64,000 bases of DNA from NCBI RefSeq assembly GCF_000719475.1, contig NZ_JOGO01000009.1, positions 62,001-126,000 on the forward strand. Reading direction: 5' to 3'. The stretch comes from Streptomyces sp. NRRL F-5630 (lineage in GTDB: Bacteria > Actinomycetota > Actinomycetes > Streptomycetales > Streptomycetaceae). This document shows positions 31,161 through 41,584 of the stretch, piece after piece; the stretch's first letter is position 1, and the number at the start of each line of letters is the position of its first letter. The notes beneath the pieces are model-generated. The model was not told the DNA's origin. It ran no database searches and worked only from the letters and a program-made list of their open reading frames with translations. Made by a program: the position numbers and the translations under genes.

Positions 31161-32729
31161 TCACCACCGCGTGCCGTCGGGACGGAATGCGGCCAGGTGG
31201 CGGATGATCTCCGCCTCGTCACCGCCGGGAACGCGTGCGGCGAGATATCCGTCGGGGCGGATCAGGAAGAGCTCGTTGGGGGTCGCCTGGTACTGGCGCT
31301 GGAACGCGCCCGCGCTGTCGTGGATCGCCCCTTCGGCGGGCGACGCGGTGATGCGGTGCACGTGCAGGTGTGCGGGCTTCGCGCCGTCGAGTGCGAGCGG
31401 CCGCGCGTGCTCGAACGCCAGCAGGGTCCAGTGGGGTCCCCGGAGCAGGTCGAACAGGGTTCCCGCGAAGCCGTGACCCTCCAGGTCCGCGGCCTCCGGT
31501 GCGCGGTCTCCGGGCAGGACCCTCGCGTCGGCGTTCTGGGGGGAGCGCAGGGTGAGCGGGCTGTCCGGGTACCCGATGGGGAGACCGGTGGTGATGTCGT
31601 CGGCGATGCTGCCGAGTGCGGAGGAGAGTCCCGCGTCGCTGGGCCCGGTGACGGTCCGCAGGGTGGCTCGCATCTTCCGGGTGCTGTCCTCGAGGACGGC
31701 GCGGGCCACCGGGATCCGCTCCGAGCCGTAGGTGTCGAGAAGCGTGTCGTGCGCGCCGCGAAGTACGGCCGCGAGCTTCCACCCGAGGTTGTAGGCGTCT
31801 TGGATGCCGGTCGCCATGCCCTGCCCGCCCGCCGGGGAATGCACGTGGGCGGCGTCGCCGGCCACGAATATCCTGCCCCGCCGGTAGTGCTCGACCATGC
31901 GGACGTTGACCCGGTACACCGACAGCCAGGTCGCGCTCGTGAGGGTCACGGTGCCCTTGCCCGCCCGTTCGTCGAGCATCGCCTGGTAGAGCTCCAGCGA
32001 GGGGTCCTCCGGCTCCTCCTCCGGGCGGATCGGGCTCTGGAACTGCCACAGGTCCGACCCGGGCAGCGGCGTCAGGCCGATCATCCCGCGCTCGGAGGTC
32101 CAGATGTGCAGGTGGTCGCGGTCGATGCTCGTGGTCGTGACATCGCCGAGGTACCAGCGCTGCTTCTCATAGGTCTCACCCACGAGCGGCAGCCCGGCGA
32201 TCTTGCGCATACTGCTTTTGCCGCCGTCCGCGGCGACGACGTAGCGGGCGCGTACGAGCTGTTCGCCACCCGGCGTGGAGACCGCGACGGTGACTCCGTC
32301 CGCGTCCTGCTCGGCGCCTGTGGCGCGGGCGCCGTACTCCACCGCGCCACCGAGGGACGCGAGCCGGTGGCGCAGCGCGGCCTCGACATCGAACTGACCG
32401 ACCCACACCGGGTCGGGATACGGCGTGGAGAAGCTCTCACCGGCCCGGGCGGGCAGGCTGGGCTTGTCGACGACGGCACCGGACGGCTCGTGGAACCGGG
32501 TCGGCAGATCGATCACCCCGCGTGCGGTGACGAACGGCGCGGCGCCGAGATCGTCGAGTACCTCCAGGGCGCGCGGCTGGATCGCCTTCGCCTTCGACGC
32601 GCGGTTCGCTTCGTGCGACTGCTCGATGATCCGGCACGTGACGCCGCTCCGGGCGAGATCGACTGCCAGAGTGAGGCCCGTCGGCCCGGCGCCGATGATG
32701 AGGACGTCGGTGGTGGCCTTGCTGTGCAT
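31161..32729 (-). CDS. FAD-dependent aromatic-type monooxygenase
   Basis: A 522-residue class A flavoprotein hydroxylase. Dinucleotide motif IIGAGPTGLTLAVDLA sits at the N-terminus, with the second FAD motif FVAGDAAHVHSPAGGQGMAT near residue 290. The C-terminal ~130 residues (LRSPQNADARVLPGDRAPEA, ALDGAKPAHLHVHRIT, LIRPDGYLAARVPG) form the thioredoxin-like domain typical of MhpA/RdmE-type hydroxylases. ATG at 32729 has AAGGAGCATTCCC upstream. It is divergent from a TetR regulator with a palindrome in between, so regulation by that protein is likely. Substrate is unknown. Confidence 0.9.
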   Translation of the reverse strand: MHSKATTDVLIIGAGPTGLTLAVDLARSGVTCRIIEQSHEANRASKAKAIQPRALEVLDDLGAAPFVTARGVIDLPTRFHEPSGAVVDKPSLPARAGESFSTPYPDPVWVGQFDVEAALRHRLASLGGAVEYGARATGAEQDADGVTVAVSTPGGEQLVRARYVVAADGGKSSMRKIAGLPLVGETYEKQRWYLGDVTTTSIDRDHLHIWTSERGMIGLTPLPGSDLWQFQSPIRPEEEPEDPSLELYQAMLDERAGKGTVTLTSATWLSVYRVNVRMVEHYRRGRIFVAGDAAHVHSPAGGQGMATGIQDAYNLGWKLAAVLRGAHDTLLDTYGSERIPVARAVLEDSTRKMRATLRTVTGPSDAGLSSALGSIADDITTGLPIGYPDSPLTLRSPQNADARVLPGDRAPEAADLEGHGFAGTLFDLLRGPHWTLLAFEHARPLALDGAKPAHLHVHRITASPAEGAIHDSAGAFQRQYQATPNELFLIRPDGYLAARVPGGDEAEIIRHLAAFRPDGTRW

Positions 32730-32765
32730 GGGAATGCTCCTTACGCCCGTCGAGCTAAGTAAACT

Positions 32766-32779
32766 ACACCGTACAGTGT
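32766..32779. promoter_or_regulatory. Candidate TetR operator between the divergent genes
   Basis: ACACCGTACAGTGT is a 14-bp near-perfect palindrome centred on GTAC with a single mismatch pair. It lies midway in the 80-nt gap between the monooxygenase and the tetR starts, the standard location for a shared operator. Confidence 0.55.
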
Positions 32780-32809
32780 GATTAGCGCGTGTCCAGGAAA
32801 TGAGAACCG

Positions 32810-33469
32810 ATGACGAACGTCGACCAGCAGCCACCCGTCCGCCGCGGGCGTTCCCCGAAGAAGCGGGCGGCGATCTTGAGTGCCGCTGAGGCACTGTTCA
32901 TCGCTGAGGGGTACGAAAGCGCGAGTGTGGACGCGATCGCGGAGCGGGCCGGGGTGTCGAAGCGGACCGTGTACGACCACTTCGGCGGCAAGGAGAACTT
33001 GTTCTCCGCCGTCACGGCGCAGGTGTCCTCAACCCTGTTCGAAGGGGTACGCCGTGCCGTCCAGGAGGAGCTGCCCGACGGATGTGACCCCGGCCCGTCC
33101 TTGCTGGCGTTCGCGCGGCGCGTCTCGACCGTGACGTTCGGGTCCTCGCATTACGTGCTGTACAGGAAGCTCCTCGCGGCGGCAGGACCTCTCCAATGGC
33201 GTTTGACCGAGGAGCTGGACGACCCCGCCGAGCTGCTCGAGGAGCGCATCACCGCCTTCGGCGCCACCGGTGCCCTGCGCGTGCCGAACCCGCGCCGCGC
33301 GACCGGCCATTTCGTCGCGCTCACGCTCCTTCTCGCCCTGGAGGCTCTCGACAGGCAGCAGGATGCCGATGCCATCGACGAACTCCTCATCGACGGCGTC
33401 GAAGCATTCCTGCGCGCTTACGTGCCCTCTCCGGAGGGGGGACGGTCGTACACCGGAGCGTCCCGCTGA
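32810..33469 (+). CDS. TetR family regulator of the adjacent monooxygenase
   Basis: A 219-residue TetR protein. The N-terminal HTH is complete: AAILSAAEALFIAEGYESASVDAIAERAGVSKRTVYDHFGGKENLF. The C-terminal ligand-binding part carries helices similar to the TetR_C family with AefR-like features (VLYRKLLAAAGPLQWRLTEEL). ATG at 32810 has AGGAAATGAGAACC upstream. It is divergent from the flavin monooxygenase gene with a palindrome between, implying local repression. Confidence 0.92.
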   Translation: MTNVDQQPPVRRGRSPKKRAAILSAAEALFIAEGYESASVDAIAERAGVSKRTVYDHFGGKENLFSAVTAQVSSTLFEGVRRAVQEELPDGCDPGPSLLAFARRVSTVTFGSSHYVLYRKLLAAAGPLQWRLTEELDDPAELLEERITAFGATGALRVPNPRRATGHFVALTLLLALEALDRQQDADAIDELLIDGVEAFLRAYVPSPEGGRSYTGASR

Positions 33470-33763
33470 CCGGGTCCTCCACGCATGGGCTCGACAACCG
33501 GGCCGTGGTGCGCCCGCGGGCGGCAACGGCCGGGGAGCGCGTCCGCGTCGCGTGCACAGGGCGCGGCAGTCATCGGCCCCCGCGCGCCCGGCGACGCGGT
33601 GCCGACGCCGCCGACCCGCGTCACTTCGCTCGTCACGGTGGGCGGCGCGGCCCTTGCCATGTTCCTCACGGACTTGTTCGCACAGGTGACCGTGCACGCC
33701 GGGGCCCCTCGGACGCGGGCTCAAGCCTTGCGGCGTCGCGCCCTTCGGTCGCGGCTCGTCCGG

Positions 33764-34411
33764 TCAGCTCTGCGGCGCGTTCCGGCCCGCGTGCGGGACG
33801 GGGGCGGAGGGGGCCGGGCGGCGCATGAGGAAGGCCGCCCCCGTGCCGGCGCCGAAGAGGGCCGCCACCGAGATCGCCGTACCGAACCAGTTGGCGCCGA
33901 GCCACTGGCCGCCGAAGTAGCCGAGGGCCACGCTGTAGGCGGCCCAGGCGACGCCCGCGACCGCCGACCACGGCAGGAAGTCGCGGGTACGGCGGTGCGC
34001 GGCGCCCGCGACGAGGGAGACGACCGAGCGGCCGGCGGGGGCGAAGCGGGCGAGGACGACAAGAGCCCCGCCGCCGCGCGCGAGTGCCCAGCCGAGCCGC
34101 TGTTGCGCGGTGCTGAGTTTGCGCGAGCGCGCGATGGCCCGGTCCAGGCGCGCACCACCGCGCAACGCGAGCCGGAAGGCCAGCAGGTCCCCGAGCACGG
34201 AGGCCACCGCCGCGCAGGCGGCGAGCAGGACGACGTGCGGGATCTGGCTCACGTGCGGGGTCGCCGAAGCCGTCGCGGCGGCCGCCGTCGCCGCCGTCAC
34301 GACGAGGACACCGCTGGGCAGCACGGGGAGGAAGACGTCGAGCGCGACCGAGAGCGCGATGACCGCGTACATCCACGGGCTGCCGGTCAGCGGCCCCAGG
34401 CTCTCGAACAC
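33764..34411 (-). CDS. DedA family membrane protein
   Basis: A 215-residue DedA/SNARE-associated membrane protein. Hydrophobic segments are MYAVIALSVALDVFLPVLPSG and HVVLLAACAAVASVLGDLLAF; the conserved loop ARFAPAGRSVVSLVAGAAH (R-rich FxRxxPxGR pattern) and WSAVAGVAWAAYSVALGYFGG follow. GTG at 34411 with GGGAG upstream is chosen over the longer open frame. DedA proteins are linked to membrane lipid transport or homeostasis. Monocistronic here. Confidence 0.88.
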   Translation of the reverse strand: MFESLGPLTGSPWMYAVIALSVALDVFLPVLPSGVLVVTAATAAAATASATPHVSQIPHVVLLAACAAVASVLGDLLAFRLALRGGARLDRAIARSRKLSTAQQRLGWALARGGGALVVLARFAPAGRSVVSLVAGAAHRRTRDFLPWSAVAGVAWAAYSVALGYFGGQWLGANWFGTAISVAALFGAGTGAAFLMRRPAPSAPVPHAGRNAPQS

Positions 34412-34646
34412 CGAAAACTCCCGGTCATGGACAGCGCCACGCTGTCGCACGGGAGGCGGCAAGGGCGATCGGATCTCAGCCGTACAGCGTACGCGGACTG
34501 ATCACGAGGGGCTTTGCCGGGGGTGCGCTTGTAGGGCATCTCACGTTCACCCACGTGCCCCGCCCGAGCGGCGCCCGGCCGCCCCGTCCCGTACGAGTGA
34601 AGACACCCAAGGTAATCGAACGGGGACCGAGCGCGAGGAGCAGCAG

Positions 34647-35459
34647 ATGGTGTCAGGAAGGGTCGCCGGGGCCGTCGCCGCGGCCGTGCTGGCGGCGGCC
34701 GGGGCGAGTGGCCAGGCCGTCGCCGTACCGACAGGGCCGGGCGCCCGACCGGAGCCGCCCCGGCCGGTTGCGGACCGCGAGGTGGTGGGCGCGCCCGCGC
34801 ACGGCCCGCTCCCCGCCTCCTACCTGCGCCCGGCCGCGCCCCCGGCCAGGCCCGCGCTGCGCCCGCTGCCGCGCCCCGCCGCCGACACCTCGGTGCGCCC
34901 CGTGACGCCGCGGGTACGGGCCGGGTCGGCGCCCGCCGGCACCCTCGGCACCCCGGCGGGTCCGCGCCCCGCCGCGACCTACCAACTGGTCGTCGGCTCG
35001 CGCTTCTCCGCCGTGCCGAAGGCGCTCGCGCCCGCCGCGGACCTCCCGAAGGCGCTCACCTACAAGCCCTCGCTCGTCCCCGCGGGGGCGGGCGTCCAGG
35101 TCGAGCAGCGCACCGACGGCGAGGGCACCCGCGTCACGCTGCGGGTCACCGGCCTCCCGGCCGGTCACCGCTACGCGGCGCACGTGCACACCGGCGTCTG
35201 CGGCGCCGAGCCGGCCGCCGCCGGGGGGCACTACCAGCACGAGAAGGACCCGGTGTCGCCATCGGCCGACCCGGCCTACGCGAACGCGAGCAACGAGGTC
35301 TGGCTCGACGTCACCACCGACGCCCGCGGCGACGGCACCGCGTCCGCCACCCACCCGTGGGGCTTCCGCCCCGGCGGGGCCCGGTCGGTCGTCCTCCACG
35401 AGGCGTCGGTCGCGACCGAACGGGCCGCCTGCGTCTCCGTGCCCTTCCGGGGGCGCTGA
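34647..35459 (+). CDS. Secreted Cu/Zn superoxide dismutase-like protein
   Basis: A 270-residue exported protein with a signal-like N-terminus (VAGAVAAAVLAAAGASGQAVA) and a ~90-residue Pro/Ala-rich linker. The C-terminal ~120 residues resemble SodC: AAHVHTGVCGAEPAAAGGHYQHEKDP supplies the His ligands around the metal site, and SATHPWGFRPGGARSVVLHE fits the later part of the fold. The usual fourth ligand set looks incomplete, so enzymatic activity is uncertain. ATG at 34647 has GAGGAGCAGCAG upstream. Confidence 0.8.
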   Translation: MVSGRVAGAVAAAVLAAAGASGQAVAVPTGPGARPEPPRPVADREVVGAPAHGPLPASYLRPAAPPARPALRPLPRPAADTSVRPVTPRVRAGSAPAGTLGTPAGPRPAATYQLVVGSRFSAVPKALAPAADLPKALTYKPSLVPAGAGVQVEQRTDGEGTRVTLRVTGLPAGHRYAAHVHTGVCGAEPAAAGGHYQHEKDPVSPSADPAYANASNEVWLDVTTDARGDGTASATHPWGFRPGGARSVVLHEASVATERAACVSVPFRGR

Positions 35460-35504
35460 AAGCGTCCGGCGGGCGGTGCGCCGGGGTTTCGGGTCGCCCA
35501 CCGC

Positions 35505-37277
<1,773 letters not shown>

Positions 37278-37459
37278 CCCCGCCCGCCCTCCACGTTCGT
37301 CGTCGCCCCGCGCCCCCGCGCTTACCCGCTCCTTCGAACGGGACGCGTGGCCCTCGCACGGAACCACTACGGAGAACGGCGGGCGGGGCGGGAACGGTTC
37401 CCGCCGCCGGGGCGTCCGGCGGCGGAAGAGCGGTGCGCGCCGCCTCCCCCGGCCCCGCT

Positions 37460-38158
37460 TCAGCAGCCGTTCAGCACCCCCTGCAACGCCGACTTCTCCG
37501 CCGTGTCGACATCGAGGTCGTAGTAGTGCTTCACCTGGACCCACATGCGCGCGTACACGCAGCCGTACGAGGCGAGCGGGGGCATCCAGGTGGCGGGGTC
37601 CTTGTCGCCCTTCGACTGGTTGACGTTGTCCGTGACGGCGACGAGCTGGGGGCGCGTGAGGTCGTTGGCGAGGGCCTGGCGCTGCGCGGTGGTCCAGGAA
37701 CTCGCGCCGGAGCGCCACGCCTCGGCGAGCGGGACGACGTGGTCGATGTCCACGTCCGAGGCCGCCGTCCAGGTGGCGCCGTCGTAGGGGGACTTCCAGG
37801 TGCCGGAGGTCGCGGAACAGCTGGAGTTCTGCTCGACGTTCGTGCCGTCACGTTTCAGCACGACCTCGCGGGTGTCGCACGTGCCGGACTGCGTGATCCA
37901 GTGCGGGAACTTGTCGCGGCTGTAGCCGCTCATCGAGCCCTGCGCGGCGACCGTCAGCTGGGAGAGGTAACTCCGGGCCGTGGACGCGGCGATGGGGGTG
38001 GGCGGGGCGGCCTGCGCGGGCGGCCCCGCGAGGACGGAGGCGGTGGTGAGCGCGGCGGTCAGGGCGCCGAGCGCGCCGAGCAGGCGGCGGGGGCGGCGGG
38101 GGACCGGGCGGTCGTGACGCGCGTAGAGCGGGAACGAACTGTCCTGGCGTGAGGGCAC
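37460..38158 (-). CDS. Secreted HNH nuclease-like protein (DUF1524 type)
   Basis: A 232-residue exported protein. After a basic start the signal segment LLGALGALTAALTTASVLAGPPAQA leads to a catalytic domain with DIDHVVPLAEAWRSGAS (catalytic His) and VTDNVNQSKGDKDPATWMP (metal and phosphate region), the pattern of secreted HNH nucleases common in Streptomyces. Cys residues in the mature part (GTCDTRE, SSCSATSG, YGCVYA, LNGC) could form disulfides. GTG at 38158 has GAGGAGTCGAC upstream. Probable extracellular nuclease. Confidence 0.9.
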   Translation of the reverse strand: MPSRQDSSFPLYARHDRPVPRRPRRLLGALGALTAALTTASVLAGPPAQAAPPTPIAASTARSYLSQLTVAAQGSMSGYSRDKFPHWITQSGTCDTREVVLKRDGTNVEQNSSCSATSGTWKSPYDGATWTAASDVDIDHVVPLAEAWRSGASSWTTAQRQALANDLTRPQLVAVTDNVNQSKGDKDPATWMPPLASYGCVYARMWVQVKHYYDLDVDTAEKSALQGVLNGC

Positions 38159-38554
38159 GTCGACTCCTCGGTGTGGGGGTGGGTCCGTCTTCAGGCTGGC
38201 GGCCCGGGGTTTCCGTGGGGTGGGCGCCAGGTAACAGCGTGGCGTCATGCGCACGTCACTACAAGGGTGGTGAGCGACCGTCGGTCGTGCGCGGGCGTGC
38301 GGATGCCGCGCGCGGGACGGGGGAGTTGTGCGGGCTTGGTGTGGGCACGCGGAAGGCGCTTGCCGTACGGGCCGGGGCGGGCGAGAGGCGCCCGGCGCCG
38401 TCCGCCGCGCGAGATCCCGCCCCCGTCACCGCGAACTCCCGTCCCCCACGCCCCTCGCCGGTGCGTCCGCACTCCCCGGGACCCGGTACCTTCGGTGGCC
38501 GGGTGCAGGGGTGGGCCGGTGCCGGTCCGGAGGGTGTCGCGGGAGGCGGGAAGC

Positions 38555-39145
38555 GTGTTCGATCTCGGGGTGGCCGCGCTGGCCTTCGGGGTGGTCGCGC
38601 TCGCCGAGTTGCCGGACAAGACGGCGCTCGCCGGGCTCGTCCTCGGCACCCGGTACCGCGCCTCGTACGTCTACGCCGGGATGGCCGCCGCCTTCCTGCT
38701 CCACGTCGTCCTCGCCATCGCGGCGGGCAGCGTGCTGACCCTGCTGCCCACGCGGCTGCTGCGCGCCCTCACCGGCGTGCTCTTCCTCGCGGGGGCCGCG
38801 TTCCTGCTGCTCCAGCGACCGCCCGACGAGGCGGCCGTCGCCAGGGCGCGCGAGCCCGGCGGGCAGAGCTTCTGGCCGGTGGCGGGGGCCGGGTTCTCCT
38901 TCATCCTCGCCGCCGAGTTCGGCGACCTCACGCAGATCGTGACCGCGAACCTCGCCGCCCGCTACGCCGGTCAGCCGCTCTCGGTCGGGGCCGGCTCCGT
39001 CGCCGCGCTGTGGGCGGTCGGGGCGCTCGTCGTGCTCGGCGGACGCGGGCTCATACGGAAGGTGCCGCTCGGCCTGGTCACGAAGGCCGCCGTGCTCGTG
39101 ATGCTCGCCCTCGGCGCGCTCAGCCTCTTCGAGGCCGTCGCCTGA
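38555..39145 (+). CDS. GDT1/UPF0016 family cation transporter-like protein
   Basis: A 196-residue membrane protein with six predicted helices. The signature ELPDKTA occurs in helix 1 region and EFGDLTQ in helix 4 region, the paired ExGDKT-type motifs of the UPF0016 (GDT1) family, linked to manganese or calcium transport. GTG at 38555 has GGGAGGCGGGAAGC upstream and is the best start. Monocistronic; the HAD gene follows after a leader with a hairpin. Confidence 0.88.
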   Translation: MFDLGVAALAFGVVALAELPDKTALAGLVLGTRYRASYVYAGMAAAFLLHVVLAIAAGSVLTLLPTRLLRALTGVLFLAGAAFLLLQRPPDEAAVARAREPGGQSFWPVAGAGFSFILAAEFGDLTQIVTANLAARYAGQPLSVGAGSVAALWAVGALVVLGGRGLIRKVPLGLVTKAAVLVMLALGALSLFEAVA

Positions 39146-39277
39146 GCCGGGACGGGTGGTGGGACGCGCGGCGGAGACTGGAACGCGCGGCGGGTGCGGG
39201 ACGCGCGGCGGGGGCAGGGATGCGCGGCAGGGGCGGTGTGGCGCTTCCCCGGCCCGTTTTGTATCGTGACCGAACAA

Positions 39278-39320
39278 AGTGGTTCCGCCCACACACCCTG
39301 ACCTGGTGGGCGGGACCACT
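39278..39320 (+). promoter_or_regulatory. Long imperfect hairpin in the HAD gene leader
   Basis: Arms AGTGGTTCCGCCCAC and GTGGGCGGGACCACT pair over 15 positions with a single G-U type mismatch, loop 13 nt, followed by CTTGTTCTCC. It lies 42 nt upstream of the HAD start and downstream of a plausible promoter, so it may be an attenuator, a terminator read through, or an operator. No ligand is known. Confidence 0.5.
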
Positions 39321-39361
39321 CTTGTTCTCCGCCCGTGTTCCCCGCGCCCGTGAGGTGTGAC

Positions 39362-40015
39362 ATGCCGCGTACCGAGTTGCACGTCAAGGCCCTGCTCATC
39401 GACATGGACGGCACGCTCGTCAACTCCGACGCCGTCGTCGAGCGCATCTGGCGCGCCTGGGCCCTGCGCCACGGGCTCGACCCGGAGGAGGTCCTGCGCG
39501 TCGCGCACGGACGCCAGGGGCACGCGACGATGGCGGCGCTGCTCCCCGGCCGCCCCGTCGAGATCAACCTCGCCGAGAACGAGGCCATGCTCGCCGAGGA
39601 GACCCGCGACACCGAGGGCGTCGTCGAGATCCCCGGCGCCGCCGCGCTCCTCGCCGCGCTCGCCCCCCACCCGCACGCCCTCGTCACGTCCGCCGACGTC
39701 CCCCTCGCCACGGCCCGTCTCACGGCCGCCGGGCTCGAGGTCCCCGCCGTGCGGGTCACCGCCGAGGACGTCGGCGCGAGCAAGCCGGACCCCGAGGGCT
39801 TCCTGAAGGGCGCCGCCGCGCTCGGCGTGGACCCCGCCGACTGCCTCGTCCTGGAGGACTCCGCCGCCGGCATCGCCGCGGGCCGCGCCGCCGGGTCCAC
39901 GGTCCTCGGCGTCGGCCCCCGCGCGACGGCCTACGCGCCGGACCACCACGTCATGGACCTGCGGGCGGTACGGGTCGAGGGCACGGCGGACGGGGTACGG
40001 GTCCAACTGGGCTGA
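39362..40015 (+). CDS. HAD family phosphatase (sugar phosphatase-like)
   Basis: A 217-residue HAD subfamily IA enzyme. Motif I is LLIDMDGTLVNSD (D14, D16), motif II VTSADV, motif III Lys in GASKPDPEGF and motif IV LEDSAAGI. A helical cap (residues ~20-85) fits beta-phosphoglucomutase-like sugar phosphatases. ATG at 39362 has GAGGTGTGAC upstream. The unusual hairpin in its leader suggests specific regulation. Confidence 0.9.
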   Translation: MPRTELHVKALLIDMDGTLVNSDAVVERIWRAWALRHGLDPEEVLRVAHGRQGHATMAALLPGRPVEINLAENEAMLAEETRDTEGVVEIPGAAALLAALAPHPHALVTSADVPLATARLTAAGLEVPAVRVTAEDVGASKPDPEGFLKGAAALGVDPADCLVLEDSAAGIAAGRAAGSTVLGVGPRATAYAPDHHVMDLRAVRVEGTADGVRVQLG

Positions 40016-40039
40016 CGGGCGGGCGGCTTCGGCCCGGTC

Positions 40040-40230
40040 CGGAGGGCGCCGGGCCCTGCGGGGCGCCGGGCCTCGCGGACCGGCCCTCTCGGGGCGCTTT
40101 GCCTTGCGGGGCGCTTTGCCTTGCGCAGCGCCTGGCCTCGCGGAGCGCCCGGCCCCCTTGACTCCCGGACTCCCGTAGCCCGTCGGCTTCCGGAGCACCC
40201 GCCTCGCGGAGCACTCGCCTTCCGGAGCCC
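40040..40230. repeat. Degenerate tandem repeats of ~16-20 nt
   Basis: Units such as GGGGCGCTTTGCCTTGCG recur in imperfect form (GGGCGCTTTGCC twice, then GCGCAGCGCCTGGCC, GCGGAGCGCCCGGCC and GGAGCACCCGCCTCGCGGAGCAC). The array sits between two convergent genes and probably includes a transcript end. No coding frame in it looks real. Confidence 0.6.
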
Positions 40231-40255
40231 CCGGCGCCCCCGCCCCCGCGTCTCG

Positions 40256-41194
40256 CTACCCCAGCTGTGGTGTCTCCCCCTCCAGCTTCGTCCGCGTGTC
40301 GGCCCCGTAGACGCCGTGCTCGTCGGTGGCCCCGCGGGTCACCTGGTACGTCGTCAGCGCGTAGGCGAGGGCCCGGTCGAAGTGGCCGTCGTCGCGCCCG
40401 GGGTAGATCCCGACGGCCCGCAGCCGCGCCTCCAGTTCCGTGACCTCCGGGCCGCTGTCGCCCCGCCGCAGCACCACCGCCGTGATGCCCTTGGGCGGGC
40501 GTTGCTCGGACGGCCCCGCCGTGGGCGGCTCCGGCACGTCGTCGCGCGTCGGCAGGGGCGACGCCGCCTCGCTCGCGCTCGCCGAGGGGGACCCGGGGGC
40601 CGAGTCGTGCGGGCTCGGCGTCGTGCCGGAGGCCGAGACGCTGGGCGACGCGGACGCGGACGCGGAGGGAGAGGTACCGGCCGTGGGGGAGAGGGAGGCC
40701 GACGCGCTCGGGGGCGCTTGCGTCCCGCCCGTTCGCACCGTGCTGGGCCCGCCCTCCGCCGCCGCGACGCTCGGCGGCGGTCCCGCCGTGCCCGGGTCCG
40801 AGGAGAACGCGCCGCCCGCGAACAGCGCCGCGACGGCGCCCACGGCCACGACGGCCGCTCCCGAGGCCACGTACACCCCCTTGCGCCGCGCGCCGTCCCG
40901 CGCTTCCGCCTCCGGCTCGGCGGCGCCGGGAACGCCCGGTCCGGGGACGGGCGGCAGCGGCGTCGTCGCCTCGGGCAGCGCCGCGCCGTACGTCGTCGGC
41001 TCCGGTTCCGCCCCGTCGGCCTCCTCCTCGCCGACCGTCACGTACGGCCGCACCCGCAACGGGCTGAACTCCTCGGCGTCCGCGCCGCACTCGCACGGCG
41101 CCCCGCCCGCGCGCGGCCTTCCGCACTGCGGGCAGGGTTCCTGCCCGTCTGCCCTGCGCTGCCCGTCTTCTCTTCCGCGTTCCTCTGCGTCCAC
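40256..41194 (-). CDS. Single-pass membrane protein with peptidoglycan-binding domain
   Basis: A 312-residue protein. The N-terminus holds a zinc ribbon-like PCPQCGRPRAGGAPCECG, then a transmembrane segment (VYVASGAAVVAVGAVAALFAGG, residues ~105-127) and a Ser/Ala/Pro-rich extracellular stalk (~130-235). The C-terminal ~75 residues (VLRRGDSGPEVTELEARLRA, FDRALAYALTTYQVTRGA) match peptidoglycan-binding domain 1. The arrangement places the zinc ribbon inside and the binding domain in the cell wall. GTG at 41194 has GGAGGGGACCGC upstream. Substrate and partners unknown. Confidence 0.8.
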   Translation of the reverse strand: MDAEERGREDGQRRADGQEPCPQCGRPRAGGAPCECGADAEEFSPLRVRPYVTVGEEEADGAEPEPTTYGAALPEATTPLPPVPGPGVPGAAEPEAEARDGARRKGVYVASGAAVVAVGAVAALFAGGAFSSDPGTAGPPPSVAAAEGGPSTVRTGGTQAPPSASASLSPTAGTSPSASASASPSVSASGTTPSPHDSAPGSPSASASEAASPLPTRDDVPEPPTAGPSEQRPPKGITAVVLRRGDSGPEVTELEARLRAVGIYPGRDDGHFDRALAYALTTYQVTRGATDEHGVYGADTRTKLEGETPQLG

Positions 41195-41584
41195 CGCGGT
41201 CCCCTCCCGGCCCCCTGAGCGATTCCCGCGATTATGCCGAGCCCCGTGAGCGCCGGTTCGGCGGGGCGGGACATGACCACCCGTCAACGCGCCAGGAGGG
41301 CCGCGCTCCTTCCTCCACGGCTGTGGTCGCGGCGGGCGGGGCCGGTCCCCAGGGGCCGGAGACCTCCCCGCCGTACGCGCGCCACAGGTCAGGCGCTGTC
41401 GGGGTCCCGTGCGGCCCGGGCCGATCGCTCCGGGGGTGGCCGTCCTTCGGCCCTCACACCCGTGCCGGTCGCGGGCCAACGGTTTTGACCCGCCGTTCGC
41501 GGCAACCCGGAGTGCAGAACGCAAGACCCCGGGTCCGGGACAGGGACGCGGGTTCCGCCGGACTCATTCCCACGGAGGGCAAGC
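41195..41584. other. Intergenic gap between divergent genes
   Basis: About 390 nt with divergent promoters for the peptidoglycan-binding protein and the 246-aa membrane protein. Beyond a short ACCCCGGGTCCGGG inverted segment near 41530 I see no distinct element. Confidence 0.5.
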
